Shown piece after piece: positions 8,936-17,023 of a stretch of DNA of 64,000 bases (its first letter is position 1; each line of letters starts with the position of its first letter). The notes under the pieces were generated by a model. The model was not told where the DNA came from. It worked only from the letters and a program-made list of their open reading frames with translations, and did not search any database. The stretch comes from Nocardia brasiliensis NBRC 14402 (GTDB taxonomy: Bacteria; Actinomycetota; Actinomycetes; Mycobacteriales; Mycobacteriaceae): NCBI RefSeq assembly GCF_000308475.2, contig NZ_BAFT02000058.1:19813-83812 (forward strand). The letters run 5' to 3'. Both the position numbers and the translations under genes were made by a program.

Positions 8936-9547
8936 ATGTCCGTACTCGACGATGCCCGGCTGGTACTGCTCCGACACGGCGAGACCGCCTGGTCCACCGG
9001 GCGCCGGCATACCGGCAACACCGACGTGCCGCTCACCGAGCACGGCGAGGAACAGGCTCGCGCCGCCGGTCCGCTGCTGGCGGCGCTGCGGCTGCGTGAC
9101 CCGCTGGTACTCACCAGTCCGCGCCGGCGCGCGGTGCGCACGGCCGAGCTGGCCGGGCTCACCGGCACCGCGGTCGACGACGATCTCGCGGAATGGGACT
9201 ACGGCGACTACGAAGGCCTGACCACGCCCGAGATCCGCGAGACCGCCCCCGGCTGGACCATCTGGACCGGTACGGTGCCCGGCGGCGAGTCCGCCGACGC
9301 GGTGCGCGCCCGAGCCGATCGAGTGCTCGCCTCGGTGGAACCCCAACTGCCCGAACGCGATATCGTGCTCGTCGGGCACGGGCACTTCTCCCGGGCGCTG
9401 ATCGCCCGCTGGGCCGAATTCGAGCTCACGGAGGGCCGCCGGTTCGCCATGTCGACCGGCGCGCTGACCGTGCTCGGCTACGAACACGAGGTGCGTACCG
9501 TGCACGCGCACAATCTCGTTCCCACCAGCAACGGAGCAATACTGTGA
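8936..9547 (+). CDS. Histidine phosphatase family protein, acid phosphatase Rv3214-like
   Basis: A 203-residue phosphoglycerate-mutase-fold phosphatase. The phosphorylated histidine is in LLRHGETAWS (His14). The second catalytic histidine is in VGHGHFSRA, and TSPRRRAVRTAE supplies phosphate-binding arginines. The M. tuberculosis orthologue (Gpm2, Rv3214) behaves as an acid phosphatase rather than a mutase. ATG 8936 was chosen because upstream sequence is non-conserved. The stop overlaps the next GTG by 4 bp, indicating translational coupling to the GNAT gene. Confidence 0.9.
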   Translation: MSVLDDARLVLLRHGETAWSTGRRHTGNTDVPLTEHGEEQARAAGPLLAALRLRDPLVLTSPRRRAVRTAELAGLTGTAVDDDLAEWDYGDYEGLTTPEIRETAPGWTIWTGTVPGGESADAVRARADRVLASVEPQLPERDIVLVGHGHFSRALIARWAEFELTEGRRFAMSTGALTVLGYEHEVRTVHAHNLVPTSNGAIL

Positions 9548-10029
9548 CTGTAGAACTGCGCCGCGCCGTCCCCGCCGATGTGCCGGGACTGGTCCGGCTC
9601 GTCGAGGATCTGGCCGAGTACGAGAAGGCTCGCGACGAGTGCACGGTCACCGAAACCCAGCTCGACACCGCCCTGTTCGGACCCGAACCGAAGGTCTTCG
9701 CGCACGTGGTGAGCGAGGACGGGGAACTGGTCGGCTGCGCGATCTGGTTCCTCAACTTCTCCACCTGGGACGGCGTGCACGGGATCTATCTCGAGGACCT
9801 CTACGTCAAGCCGCAGACCCGCGGCAAGGGCTACGGCAAGGCCTTGCTCACCGCGCTGGCGCAGGAAGCCGTCGAGCACGGCTACAGCCGCCTGTCCTGG
9901 TCGGTGCTGACCTGGAACACCCCGTCCATCGAATTCTACGAATCCCTCGGCGCCGCAGCGCAAGACGAGTGGGTCGGCTATCGCCTTTCCGGCGAGGCGC
10001 TCGATCGGCTGGCCAAGGACGGGCAGTAG
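9544..10029 (+). CDS. GNAT N-acetyltransferase
   Basis: A 161-residue GNAT protein with acetyl-CoA-binding motif A in LYVKPQTRGKGYGKALL and the late NTPSIEFYESLGA. Its length fits the family and the diamine/spermidine acetyltransferase-like subgroup. GTG 9544 overlaps the phosphatase stop (GTGA), so the two are probably translated together. Likely Rv3216 counterpart. Substrate not inferable. Confidence 0.87.
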   Translation: MTVELRRAVPADVPGLVRLVEDLAEYEKARDECTVTETQLDTALFGPEPKVFAHVVSEDGELVGCAIWFLNFSTWDGVHGIYLEDLYVKPQTRGKGYGKALLTALAQEAVEHGYSRLSWSVLTWNTPSIEFYESLGAAAQDEWVGYRLSGEALDRLAKDGQ

Positions 10030-10038
10030 CGCACCACC

Positions 10039-10731
10039 ATGACATGGCTCGCACATCTCGACGAGACCACCTGGCCGACGACGCCGGACGAGGCCATCGC
10101 GATCCAGGACGAACTGCGTCCCAAGGTCGAAACCACCGGCCCGGCAAGCGAATTCCGGATGATCGCCGGGCTCGACTGCGCCTACGCCGACACCGGGGCG
10201 GTCGCGGCCGCGGTGGTCGTACTGGACGCGACCACACTGGAGACCGTCGAAACGTCTGTCGCGCACGGGGTCTCACATTTCCCGTACTACCCCGGCTTGC
10301 TCGCCTTCCGCGAATTGCCCACCACCATGCGGGCTTTGGCACAACTCGCCGCCGCTCCCGACCTACTGGTCTGTGACGCACAGGGTTTGGCGCATCCGCG
10401 TCGCCTCGGCTTCGCGTGTCATATCGGCGTGCTCACCGGCGTACCGGCGATCGGCGTCGCGAAGTCGGTCTGGGGCGATTACGCCGAACCCGGGCCCGAG
10501 CGCGGCGCGCGCACCGACGTCACCATCGACGGCGAGGTCGTCGGCAGCGCGTTGCGCACCAGGGCGGGGGTGAAACCCGTCTTCGTCTCCATCGGCCATC
10601 GCATCGATCTGGACACCGCGTGCGCGCAGGTGCTCGCGCTCACCCCGGCGTACCGCCTGCCGGAGACCACGCGGCGCGCGGACGCGCTGTGCCGCACGGC
10701 GCTCAAAGGCGCGGTGGCCGGCCAGGGGTGA
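10039..10731 (+). CDS. nfi: Endonuclease V (deoxyinosine 3' endonuclease)
   Basis: A 230-residue protein matching endonuclease V, which nicks DNA (and sometimes RNA) at the second phosphodiester 3' to deoxyinosine. Key features are the catalytic Asp46 in MIAGLDCAYAD, the conserved PYYPGLLAFRE substrate wedge, LLVCDAQGLAHPRRLG (second acidic residue and His), and GVAKSVW near the active site. It follows the GNAT gene by 9 bp and probably shares its transcript. Confidence 0.93.
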   Translation: MTWLAHLDETTWPTTPDEAIAIQDELRPKVETTGPASEFRMIAGLDCAYADTGAVAAAVVVLDATTLETVETSVAHGVSHFPYYPGLLAFRELPTTMRALAQLAAAPDLLVCDAQGLAHPRRLGFACHIGVLTGVPAIGVAKSVWGDYAEPGPERGARTDVTIDGEVVGSALRTRAGVKPVFVSIGHRIDLDTACAQVLALTPAYRLPETTRRADALCRTALKGAVAGQG

Positions 10732-10749
10732 GGACCGGACCGAACGGCG

Positions 10750-11175
10750 TCAGTCGGGTTCGACGCCGTAATCCTCGGCCATCCACCGGGTGGACGGCGG
10801 CGCGAACAGCAGGATCAGGCTGCCCAGCGCCACGACGCCGAGGGCCGCGCCGAGCAGCGGCTGGTGCGAGTCGGTGAGCAGCGACCAGGTGACCGGCAGC
10901 AACAGCAGTTGCGCGATGACCGCGATCGCGCGGCCCCACCGCTTGCCGAGCAGTAAGCCGATGCCCGCCGCGAGCACGGCGCCCCCGAGGATGCCGAACC
11001 AGGCGGCCGTGCCGTACCCGCTCGTCGCCGTCTGGTCGGCGCCGAGCAGGCCGCGCACGATCAACACCAGCGCCACGATCACCGCGACGCCGCCCTCCAG
11101 TGTCACCAGCGCGCCCGCGCCACGCACCGTCGCCGGCACGCCCGCGGCACCGTCACCTCTACCGATTTCAGCCAC
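10750..11175 (-). CDS. Small four-helix membrane protein, Rv3217c homologue
   Basis: A 141-residue protein with about four hydrophobic segments (VAVIVALVLIVRGLL, WFGILGGAVLAAGIGLLL, AVIAQLLLLPVTWSLL, LGAALGVVALGSLILLF), so it is an integral membrane protein. Position between the phosphatase/GNAT run and a DAG-kinase-like gene resembles Rv3217c. It converges on the endonuclease V gene with only 18 bp between them. Function unknown. Confidence 0.8.
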   Translation of the reverse strand: MAEIGRGDGAAGVPATVRGAGALVTLEGGVAVIVALVLIVRGLLGADQTATSGYGTAAWFGILGGAVLAAGIGLLLGKRWGRAIAVIAQLLLLPVTWSLLTDSHQPLLGAALGVVALGSLILLFAPPSTRWMAEDYGVEPD

Positions 11176-11272
11176 CCGCCAAGCCTAGGTGCCGATGCCG
11201 CCGGCCCGCCTCGCGGCCGGTCCGGTTCAGCGGCTTTTCGGACCGGTTCGACGGCCAATTAAGCTGCGTGGC

Positions 11273-12217
11273 GTGCGGACCCTGCTGATCGTGAATCCGA
11301 ATGCCACCTCGACGACGCCGGCGACTCGCGATCTGCTGGCGCACGCGCTGGAGAGCCGCACCCAACTGACCGTCGCGCACACCCAGCACCGCGGGCACGC
11401 CGCCGAACTGGCCCAGTGGGCCGCCACCAACGAGATGGACCTGATCGTCGTGCACGGCGGCGACGGGACGGTCAACGAGACCATCAACGGGTTCCTGCCG
11501 CTGCCCGAACTCAACGACGGCCAGGCCTGGCTGCCCAGGCTCGGCGTGATCCCCGGCGGGTCGGCGAACGTGTTCGCCCGCGCGCTCGGCATCTCCCCCG
11601 ATCCGGTGACCGCCACCAATCAGCTCATCGATCTGCTCACCCTGGACCGGGACCGCCGCATCGGACTGGGTCTGGCCGATGATCGCTGGTTCACATTCAG
11701 CGCGGGCGTCGGCCTCGACGCCGATGTGTGCGAAGCCATCGATGAAAGTCGCGCCGACGGAAAAACCGCGACGCCCGCCCGATATCTTCGAACAACTGTG
11801 CGACAGTTTTTCCGTGCGCGGCGCAGGGAACCGTCGGTCCGGATCGAAATCCCGGGCCACGAACCGATCGCCGACGTGCATTACGCCTTCGTAACGAACA
11901 CCACCCCGTGGACCTACCTGAACACCACCCCGGTGCACACCAACCCGGGCACCAGGTTCGAAACAGGTCTCGGCGTGTTTGCCGTGCGTTCGATGGCAGT
12001 ACTGCCTACACTGCTGCTTGCCAGACAGCTTTTGGCTGTCGATGGAAACCCCAAGGCCCGCAATTTGTTTCGCGAGGACAACGTTCCGTCCGTGCGCGTC
12101 GAGACGAAGGAACCCATCGGTCTGCAAATCGATGGCGACTTTATCGGGAAGCGCAACGTGGTGGATTTCACGGCGGTGCCCGCCGTCCTGGACGTCGTGG
12201 CGCCGCGACCAGCCTGA
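11273..12217 (+). CDS. Diacylglycerol-kinase-family lipid kinase, Rv3218 homologue
   Basis: A 314-residue protein. The N-terminal RTLLIVNPNATSTT and nucleotide-binding GGDGTVNETINGF (GGDGT at 62-66) define the DAGK catalytic domain. A second conserved block, LGVIPGGSANVFARALG, follows. Such enzymes phosphorylate diacylglycerol, sphingoid or related lipids. GTG 11273 begins directly at the conserved beta strand; an upstream in-frame extension to 11189 is not family-like. Confidence 0.87.
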   Translation: MRTLLIVNPNATSTTPATRDLLAHALESRTQLTVAHTQHRGHAAELAQWAATNEMDLIVVHGGDGTVNETINGFLPLPELNDGQAWLPRLGVIPGGSANVFARALGISPDPVTATNQLIDLLTLDRDRRIGLGLADDRWFTFSAGVGLDADVCEAIDESRADGKTATPARYLRTTVRQFFRARRREPSVRIEIPGHEPIADVHYAFVTNTTPWTYLNTTPVHTNPGTRFETGLGVFAVRSMAVLPTLLLARQLLAVDGNPKARNLFREDNVPSVRVETKEPIGLQIDGDFIGKRNVVDFTAVPAVLDVVAPRPA

Positions 12218-12363
12218 TGCAGAAAACGCACGAAAAACATCGTGGTTGCGCTGCGAAAACCGGGTAGAGCGAGTACAAAGGACCGGGCAGGTTCCCCCAG
12301 CGGGAGCCGTTGAGCGTGAGCTTCCCCACGGTGCACCAGATACCTATTGACATCTACGGTGTT

Positions 12364-12379
12364 CGTGAAAGCATTCACA
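12364..12379. promoter_or_regulatory. CRP-like binding site upstream of whiB1
   Basis: CGTGA-AAGCAT-TCACA matches the CRP/FNR consensus TGTGA-N6-TCACA except for the first base. A TTGACA -35-like hexamer lies at 12347-12352. In M. tuberculosis, whiB1 transcription is controlled by the CRP homologue Rv3676. The site is about 90 bp before the whiB1 start; the exact transcription start is not visible. Confidence 0.6.
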
Positions 12380-12469
12380 AGCAACCGTGCGGAAACATTC
12401 GAGTCGCACAAGTGAACGATCCACAAACCGTCGGCGCCCTTTTGCGGCGCCCAGCAAAGGAGCAGAGGA

Positions 12470-12724
12470 ATGGACTGGCGCCACAAGGCCATCTGTCGCG
12501 ACGAGGACCCCGAACTGTTTTTCCCGGTGGGTAACAGCGGTCCTGCGCTCGCGCAGATTGCCGATGCCAAGCTGGTCTGCGCTCGCTGCCCCGTTACCGC
12601 TGACTGCCTGTCCTGGGCCCTGAAGTCCGGACAGGATGCCGGCGTGTGGGGCGGTATGAGCGAGGACGAGCGTCGGGCGCTGAAGCGTCGCAACGCGCGC
12701 ACACGCACCCGCACCGTCGTCTGA
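12470..12724 (+). CDS. whiB1: WhiB1, iron-sulfur transcription factor
   Basis: An 84-residue Wbl protein. It has the four [4Fe-4S]-binding cysteines (C9, C37, C40, C46), the GVWGG turn (58-62) and a basic C-terminal tail (KRRNARTRTRT). WhiB1 is an essential NO-sensitive regulator that binds the housekeeping sigma factor. AAAGGAG lies 8-9 bases before the ATG. The 252 bp upstream contains a CRP-like site, and two hairpins follow the stop. Confidence 0.96.
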   Translation: MDWRHKAICRDEDPELFFPVGNSGPALAQIADAKLVCARCPVTADCLSWALKSGQDAGVWGGMSEDERRALKRRNARTRTRTVV

Positions 12725-12740
12725 GCAGACGTTCGGATTT

Positions 12741-12803
12741 ACCGGACCTTTCAGCCCGGTCCGGTAAACGCATTTCAGCCCGGCACCCCAGAGGTGCCGG
12801 GCT
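12741..12803 (+). terminator. Tandem hairpins after whiB1
   Basis: Two perfect hairpins follow the stop: an 8 bp stem (12741-12748 with 12758-12765) and an 11 bp stem (12777-12787 with 12793-12803) followed by ATCTTGT. The second is the stronger terminator and also faces the convergent pdtaS gene. Confidence 0.75.
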
Positions 12804-12837
12804 ATCTTGTGCCCCAACACATATGACGAAACCGTCG

Positions 12838-14352
12838 CTAACGCCCGGACCGCCGCCCGAGCGGCACGCGTAGCACCGCGTCGGTCCCGATGTCCGCACC
12901 GGGATGCAGGCCGATCGAACCACCGAGTTCGGCTGTCACCAGGGTCCGCACGATCTGCAGGCCGAGCCGATCCGAGGATTCCAGGCTGAATCCGGCGGGC
13001 AGGCCGCGACCGTCGTCGCTGATGATCACATCGAGCCAGCGGGCCGAACGTTCGGAACGGATTGTCACCGAACCGTTCTCGCCCGAATCGAAGGCATGCT
13101 CGATCGCGTTCTGCACCAGCTCGGTCAGCACCATCACCAGCGGCGTCGCCCGCTCGGCGGAGAAGACGCCCAGCGAGCCGGCCCGGCGCACCTTGATCCG
13201 CGCGGTGTGCACCGTCGCCACATCCGCCATGATCGGCAGCAGCCGGTCGACCACCTCGTCCAGGTCGACCTCTTCGTCCACCGACATCGACAGCATCTCG
13301 TGCACCGACGCGATCGAGGTGACCCGGCGCACCGACTCGGTGAGCGCGACCTGCGCCTCCTCGTTCTCGGTCCGGCGGGCCTGCAGGCGCAGCAGCGCGG
13401 CGACGGTCTGCAGGTTGTTCTTCACCCGGTGGTGGATCTCCCGGATGGTGGCGTCCTTGCTGAGCAGCGCACGATCGCGCCGCTTGACCTCGGTGACGTC
13501 GCGGACCAGCACCGCGGCCCCCGCGAGTTCGCCGTGCGGGCGCAGCACCAGGGTGCGCAGCAGCACGGTCGCGCCGCGCGCCTCCACCTCCATCCGGCGA
13601 CCGGTGCGCCCGGCCAGCGCGGCCTGGATGTCGCCGACCACCTCCTGCGCGTCGAACGGGTCGGTGATCAGCGACCTGGTCAGCACCGCGAGGTCCTGAC
13701 CCGCGAGGTCGGCCTGCAAGCCCATCCGGTGATAGGCCGACAGCGCGTTCGGGCTGGCGTAGACGACGATGCCCGCGGTGTCGAGCCGGATGAAGCCGTC
13801 GCCCGCGCGCGGGCTGGAGTGGGTGGCCGCGCGGTCCTCGGTGGTCGGGAAGGTGCCGTCGGCGATCATCTGGCACAGGTCGTCCGCGCAAGCGACATAA
13901 GCGATTTCGAGGGTGCTGCGGACCCGGGACCGCTGCACGTCGGTGTCCCGGCTGAGCACCGCGATCACGTCGTCGCCGCAGCGCACCGGGATGGCCTCGC
14001 GCACCGCGTGCACCGGGGTGGGGTGATAGACGCCGGAGGTCTCCACGTCGTGGTCCGCGCGCACGATCTTGCCGGACATCAACGCGTCGAACACCTGCGG
14101 ATGATCGGCCTGCAACGCCAGCGTGCCGACCAGGTCCTCCTGGTGCACGGTGGGCGCGGTGGTCGGACGGCACTGCGCGACACACACGATGTCGGCGCCC
14201 TGCGCGATCGGTCCGGCGCCGACCCAGAGCAGCAGATCGGCGAAGGACAGATCGGCGAGCAGTTGCCAATCACCCACCACCCGCTGCAAATGGTCCACGG
14301 CGACGCCGGGTAAGTCGGTGTGTTCGGCTAGCAGTTCACTGAGGGTCGCCAT
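12838..14352 (-). CDS. pdtaS: PdtaS, sensor histidine kinase
   Basis: A 504-residue soluble kinase orthologous to Rv3220c. Order: GAF-like domain (about 15-165), PAS domain (about 175-290), HisKA_2 dimerisation helix with IHHRVKNNLQT (His307/308), and an HWE/HisKA_2-type ATPase (LTELVQNAIEHAF; DDGRGLPAGF). Its partner is the RNA-binding antiterminator PdtaR, which is not in this window. The biotinyl carrier gene lies 22 bp upstream of its start. Confidence 0.94.
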   Translation of the reverse strand: MATLSELLAEHTDLPGVAVDHLQRVVGDWQLLADLSFADLLLWVGAGPIAQGADIVCVAQCRPTTAPTVHQEDLVGTLALQADHPQVFDALMSGKIVRADHDVETSGVYHPTPVHAVREAIPVRCGDDVIAVLSRDTDVQRSRVRSTLEIAYVACADDLCQMIADGTFPTTEDRAATHSSPRAGDGFIRLDTAGIVVYASPNALSAYHRMGLQADLAGQDLAVLTRSLITDPFDAQEVVGDIQAALAGRTGRRMEVEARGATVLLRTLVLRPHGELAGAAVLVRDVTEVKRRDRALLSKDATIREIHHRVKNNLQTVAALLRLQARRTENEEAQVALTESVRRVTSIASVHEMLSMSVDEEVDLDEVVDRLLPIMADVATVHTARIKVRRAGSLGVFSAERATPLVMVLTELVQNAIEHAFDSGENGSVTIRSERSARWLDVIISDDGRGLPAGFSLESSDRLGLQIVRTLVTAELGGSIGLHPGADIGTDAVLRVPLGRRSGR

Positions 14353-14374
14353 GGGGTTCTACCGCCGCAATCGC

Positions 14375-14590
14375 TCAGGAGATCACAGCGATCAGATGGC
14401 CCGCCTTGATGGCGTCGCCCTCTTTGACGCCGATCGAGCTCACCGTGCCGCCGACCTCGGCCAGCACCGGGATCTCCATCTTCATCGACTCCAGGATGAC
14501 CAGGGTGTCGCCCTCTTTCACGACGTCCCCCTCCTTGGCCACGACCTGATAGACCACCGACACCAGCTCCGCCAGCACTTCCTCAGCCAT
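14375..14590 (-). CDS. Biotin/lipoyl-attachment carrier protein, TB7.3-like
   Basis: A 71-residue stand-alone biotinyl domain. The attachment site is ESMKMEIP with Lys37, flanked by the duplicated hairpin glycines (KEGD...KEGDAIKAG). The homologue Rv3221c/TB7.3 is a biotinylated protein of unclear partner. ATG 14590 begins the conserved MAEEVLAE; the upstream frame is not conserved. It is followed closely by pdtaS on the same strand. Confidence 0.92.
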   Translation of the reverse strand: MAEEVLAELVSVVYQVVAKEGDVVKEGDTLVILESMKMEIPVLAEVGGTVSSIGVKEGDAIKAGHLIAVIS

Positions 14591-14725
14591 GACACCCCAT
14601 TCACTCGGTTGGTTCGGACAGCGAGCTCGCCGGGAACGAACGGCCCTGCCGCGCGGCCTGCATCCGCTGGAACTACAGCCAACCACACATGAAACAATGG
14701 CCTTCAATCAGAAGGGAGACTACCT

Positions 14726-14800
14726 ATGGGTAAGCGCGGACGTAAGAAGCGTAGTCGCAAGGGCAACGCGGCCAACCACGGCAAGCGGCCCAACGCCTGA
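14726..14800 (+). CDS. Ribosomal protein bL37 (24 residues)
   Basis: A very short basic protein. It starts MGKRGRKKRSRKGN and ends NHGKRPNA, matching the actinobacterial large-subunit protein bL37 found in mycobacterial ribosome structures. GAAGGGAG precedes the ATG at a normal distance, and a strong terminator hairpin starts 24 bp after the stop, so this is a complete monocistronic unit. Confidence 0.9.
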   Translation: MGKRGRKKRSRKGNAANHGKRPNA

Positions 14801-14824
14801 GCGTTGTGCTCGGCCGAAAAACGT

Positions 14825-14864
14825 AGAGCGGCACGCACTTCCCTTGCGGAAGGCGTGCCGCTCT
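14825..14864. terminator. Terminator between bL37 and rshA
   Basis: A perfect 12 bp stem (14825-14836 with 14853-14864) with a 16-base loop lies between two convergent genes. AGTTGTT follows on the plus strand. Confidence 0.75.
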
Positions 14865-14888
14865 AGTTGTTCCGGCTGTGGTTGTTCG

Positions 14889-15185
14889 CTAGGAGTCGGC
14901 GGCGTCGATCGAGGACTCCACCTTGGTCACCGTGACCGAACGGCGGATCTCGATGGTCAGCCGGTCCCGCAGGCCCTCGGGGGCGCGGTCACCGCCGCAT
15001 TTGCGGCTCAGCAGACCCTTGATCTTCTCCTCGATGCCGTAGGCCTCGATGCAGGGCGAGCAGTGGTCCATGTGGTGCTGTAACCGGGCACGGGTCTCGT
15101 CGTTGCACTCGCCGTCCAGCATCAGCCAGATGTCGGTGAGAACGGCGGTGCAGTCGAGGTCCATGTCGGGGTCCCGCTCAGTCAC
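14889..15185 (-). CDS. rshA: RshA/RsrA-type zinc anti-sigma factor
   Basis: A 98-residue ZAS-family anti-sigma factor with the redox switch H38-x3-C42-x2-C45 plus Cys12 and Cys27. In this family disulfide formation expels zinc and releases the sigma factor. Its ATG overlaps the sigH stop by 4 bp (15182-15185), giving coupled synthesis with its target. Identity is supported by both motif and position. Confidence 0.94.
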   Translation of the reverse strand: MTERDPDMDLDCTAVLTDIWLMLDGECNDETRARLQHHMDHCSPCIEAYGIEEKIKGLLSRKCGGDRAPEGLRDRLTIEIRRSVTVTKVESSIDAADS

Positions 15186-15964
15186 TGCTTAACCTCCTGG
15201 CGTTCCCCCGAACGGTTGAATCCACGCTCGCGCGCCACGTCGGCGAGCAAACCCTTGAGCTGCTTGCGGCCGCGGTGCAGCCGGGACATCACGGTACCGA
15301 TGGGGGTGCCCATGATGTCGGCGATTTCCTTATATGGGAAGCCCTCGACATCGGCGTAGTACACGGCCATCCGGAATTCCTCCGGCAGCTCCTGCAGCGC
15401 GGCCTTGATGTCGTCGTCCGGCAACGCGTCCAGCGCCTCGACCTCGGCCGAACGCAGACCCTGTGACGTGTGCTCGGCGGTTGCCGCCAGCTGCCAGTCG
15501 GTGATCTCGTCGGTCGGATACTGCGCGGGCTGGCGCTGCTTCTTGCGGTAGGAGTTGATGTAGGTATTGGTCAGGATCCGATACAGCCAGGCACGGAGGT
15601 TGGTGCCCTCTTTGAAGGACTTGAACCCCTGGAACGCCTTGACGTAGGTCTCCTGCACCAGGTCCTCGGCGTCGGCCGGGTTCCTGGTCATCCGCAGCGC
15701 GGCACCATAGAGCTGGTCGAGCAGCGGGAGCGCGTCGCGCTCGAACCGCTGGGCCAGCTCCGTATCGTCGACCGCGGCGGCACCGACACCGTCGGTCACC
15801 ACGTCATCGTCGCTCGTCACACCTGTCCCTTCGATCGCCGTACCTGCCAAATCTACCGGCAACGGCAAGGCGACCGGGAATCCGGCATCCATCGGCGACG
15901 TCGTCGTCCGCACCGGACGTTCGTCGAGCAGCAGTGGCACCGGCATCTCCTTCACGTCGTTCAC
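15182..15964 (-). CDS. sigH: ECF sigma factor SigH/SigR with possible N-terminal extension
   Basis: A group IV sigma factor of the thiol-oxidative-stress branch. Region 2 is visible in NPADAEDLVQETYVKAF and AWLYRILTNTYINSYRKKQR; region 4 in LPEEFRMAVYYADVEGFPYK and GTVMSRLHRGRKQL. The frame begins at GTG 15964 (260 residues). A second GTG at 15820, preceded by AAGGGACAGGT, gives 212 residues, close to M. tuberculosis SigH. Two isoforms are plausible because a SigH-type promoter lies upstream of the longer start. Confidence 0.93.
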   Translation of the reverse strand: MNDVKEMPVPLLLDERPVRTTTSPMDAGFPVALPLPVDLAGTAIEGTGVTSDDDVVTDGVGAAAVDDTELAQRFERDALPLLDQLYGAALRMTRNPADAEDLVQETYVKAFQGFKSFKEGTNLRAWLYRILTNTYINSYRKKQRQPAQYPTDEITDWQLAATAEHTSQGLRSAEVEALDALPDDDIKAALQELPEEFRMAVYYADVEGFPYKEIADIMGTPIGTVMSRLHRGRKQLKGLLADVARERGFNRSGERQEVKQ

Positions 15965-16024
15965 GGGGCCTCATCGGCGGACGGTGGGCTCTTCGTCCCA
16001 GCCGGGCGCTGTGTATTCGCTTGC

Positions 16025-16050
16025 AACATGCGCGACACGTCCTCTGTTCC
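16025..16050 (-). promoter_or_regulatory. SigH/SigR-type autoregulatory promoter
   Basis: On the minus strand GGAAC (16050-16046) and GTT (16027-16025) are separated by exactly 18 bp. This fits the SigR/SigH consensus GGAA(T/C)-N18/19-GTT. A start a few bases downstream gives a leader of about 50 nt before GTG 15964. It would make the sigH-rshA operon self-activating on thiol stress. Confidence 0.7.
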
Positions 16051-16117
16051 CACCGCAGCCGCCGCGCGCCGGAAAACCGGTGCCACACGGCCAGGACGCG
16101 CCGTTAAGGTGTGCGCC

Positions 16118-16612
16118 ATGGCAGGAGCCTCTACACCGGCGGTGCGTGTGCTGACCAAGGCGCGAGTCGAACACCGCGTGCACGCCTACACCCACGATCC
16201 GCGGGCCGACTCGTTCGGGACCGAGGCGGTGGACGCGCTCGCGGACCACCTCGGGGTGGTCGCGGCGCAGGTCTTCAAGACCTTGGTGCTCGAACTGTCC
16301 ACCGGGACGCTCGCGGTCGCCGTGCTGCCGGTGCCGAACACGTTGTCGCTCAAGGCCGCGGCGGCCGCGCTGGGGGCGCCGAAGGCGAGCATGGCGGACA
16401 AGGTGAAGGCCGAGCGGAGCACCGGCTACGTGCTCGGCGGGATCTCCCCGCTCGGACAGCGCAAACCGTTGCCGACCGTGATCGACGACTCCGCCCTGTC
16501 CTGGGACCGGATCCTGTGCAGCGCCGGACGGCGCGGGCTCGAGCTCGAGGTGGCCCCCGCCGAGCTGATCCGGCTGGCCGCGGCGGTGACCGCCACGATA
16601 CGGACGGTGTAA
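16118..16612 (+). CDS. ybaK: YbaK/EbsC-family Cys-tRNA(Pro) deacylase
   Basis: A 164-residue YbaK-like editing domain that hydrolyses mischarged tRNA. Family blocks are QVFKTLVLE (catalytic Lys), VAVLPVPNTLSLKAAAAALG, and GYVLGGISPLGQRKPLPTV. ATG 16118 starts the domain. It is divergent from sigH, so the SigH promoter lies between them. M. tuberculosis has YbaK-like fragments near the same place. Confidence 0.9.
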   Translation: MAGASTPAVRVLTKARVEHRVHAYTHDPRADSFGTEAVDALADHLGVVAAQVFKTLVLELSTGTLAVAVLPVPNTLSLKAAAAALGAPKASMADKVKAERSTGYVLGGISPLGQRKPLPTVIDDSALSWDRILCSAGRRGLELEVAPAELIRLAAAVTATIRTV

Positions 16613-16684
16613 AACCGGGAATTCGCGACAACCTGTGCGTCAATGGACGAGCCAGATTCGTCCGACTCGAGGATGTGATGCGAA

Positions 16685-16960
16685 ATGTCCGCGCCACTGC
16701 GTGTGCGCTCCATGATCGTCGCCCTGCTCGGAACCTTCGCCTTGGCCTGCGGCGTGGCGGCGCCGGGCAGCGCCGTGGCCCAGCCGGCCCCGCCCGCCGC
16801 GACCCAGATCGATGACAGCGCCACCGAGAGCCCGGACAAGCAGGCCGACAAGGCCGAGAAACTCGGCGGCACCGTGACCACCAAGGTGATCGACCTGGTC
16901 ACCGGCATCGTGAAATGCGGGTTGAACATCGCGAGCCCGTCGGTGAAGTGCTCGATCTGA
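16685..16960 (+). CDS. Small secreted protein, unknown function
   Basis: A 91-residue protein with an N-terminal signal peptide (hydrophobic SMIVALLGTFALACGVAAPG, likely cleavage after AVA near residue 32). The mature part has two cysteines (VKCGLNI, VKCSI) that could form a disulfide. The mature region is charged and hydrophilic. ATG 16685 follows GAGGATGTGATGCGAA, so the ribosome site is weak. No family recognised. Confidence 0.6.
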   Translation: MSAPLRVRSMIVALLGTFALACGVAAPGSAVAQPAPPAATQIDDSATESPDKQADKAEKLGGTVTTKVIDLVTGIVKCGLNIASPSVKCSI

Positions 16961-16987
16961 CCGAGTCCTGCAGGTGACGAGTCGCAG

Positions 16988-17023
16988 AGCCGAGCGGATC
17001 AGAGCAAGCTGATCTGCTCGGCT
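16988..17023 (+). terminator. Terminator overlapping the SRAP gene end
   Basis: A 15 bp stem with one wobble (16988-17002 with 17009-17023, 6-base loop) is followed by a T-rich run on the plus strand. It terminates the small secreted protein gene while overlapping the last codons of the convergent SRAP gene. Confidence 0.6.
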
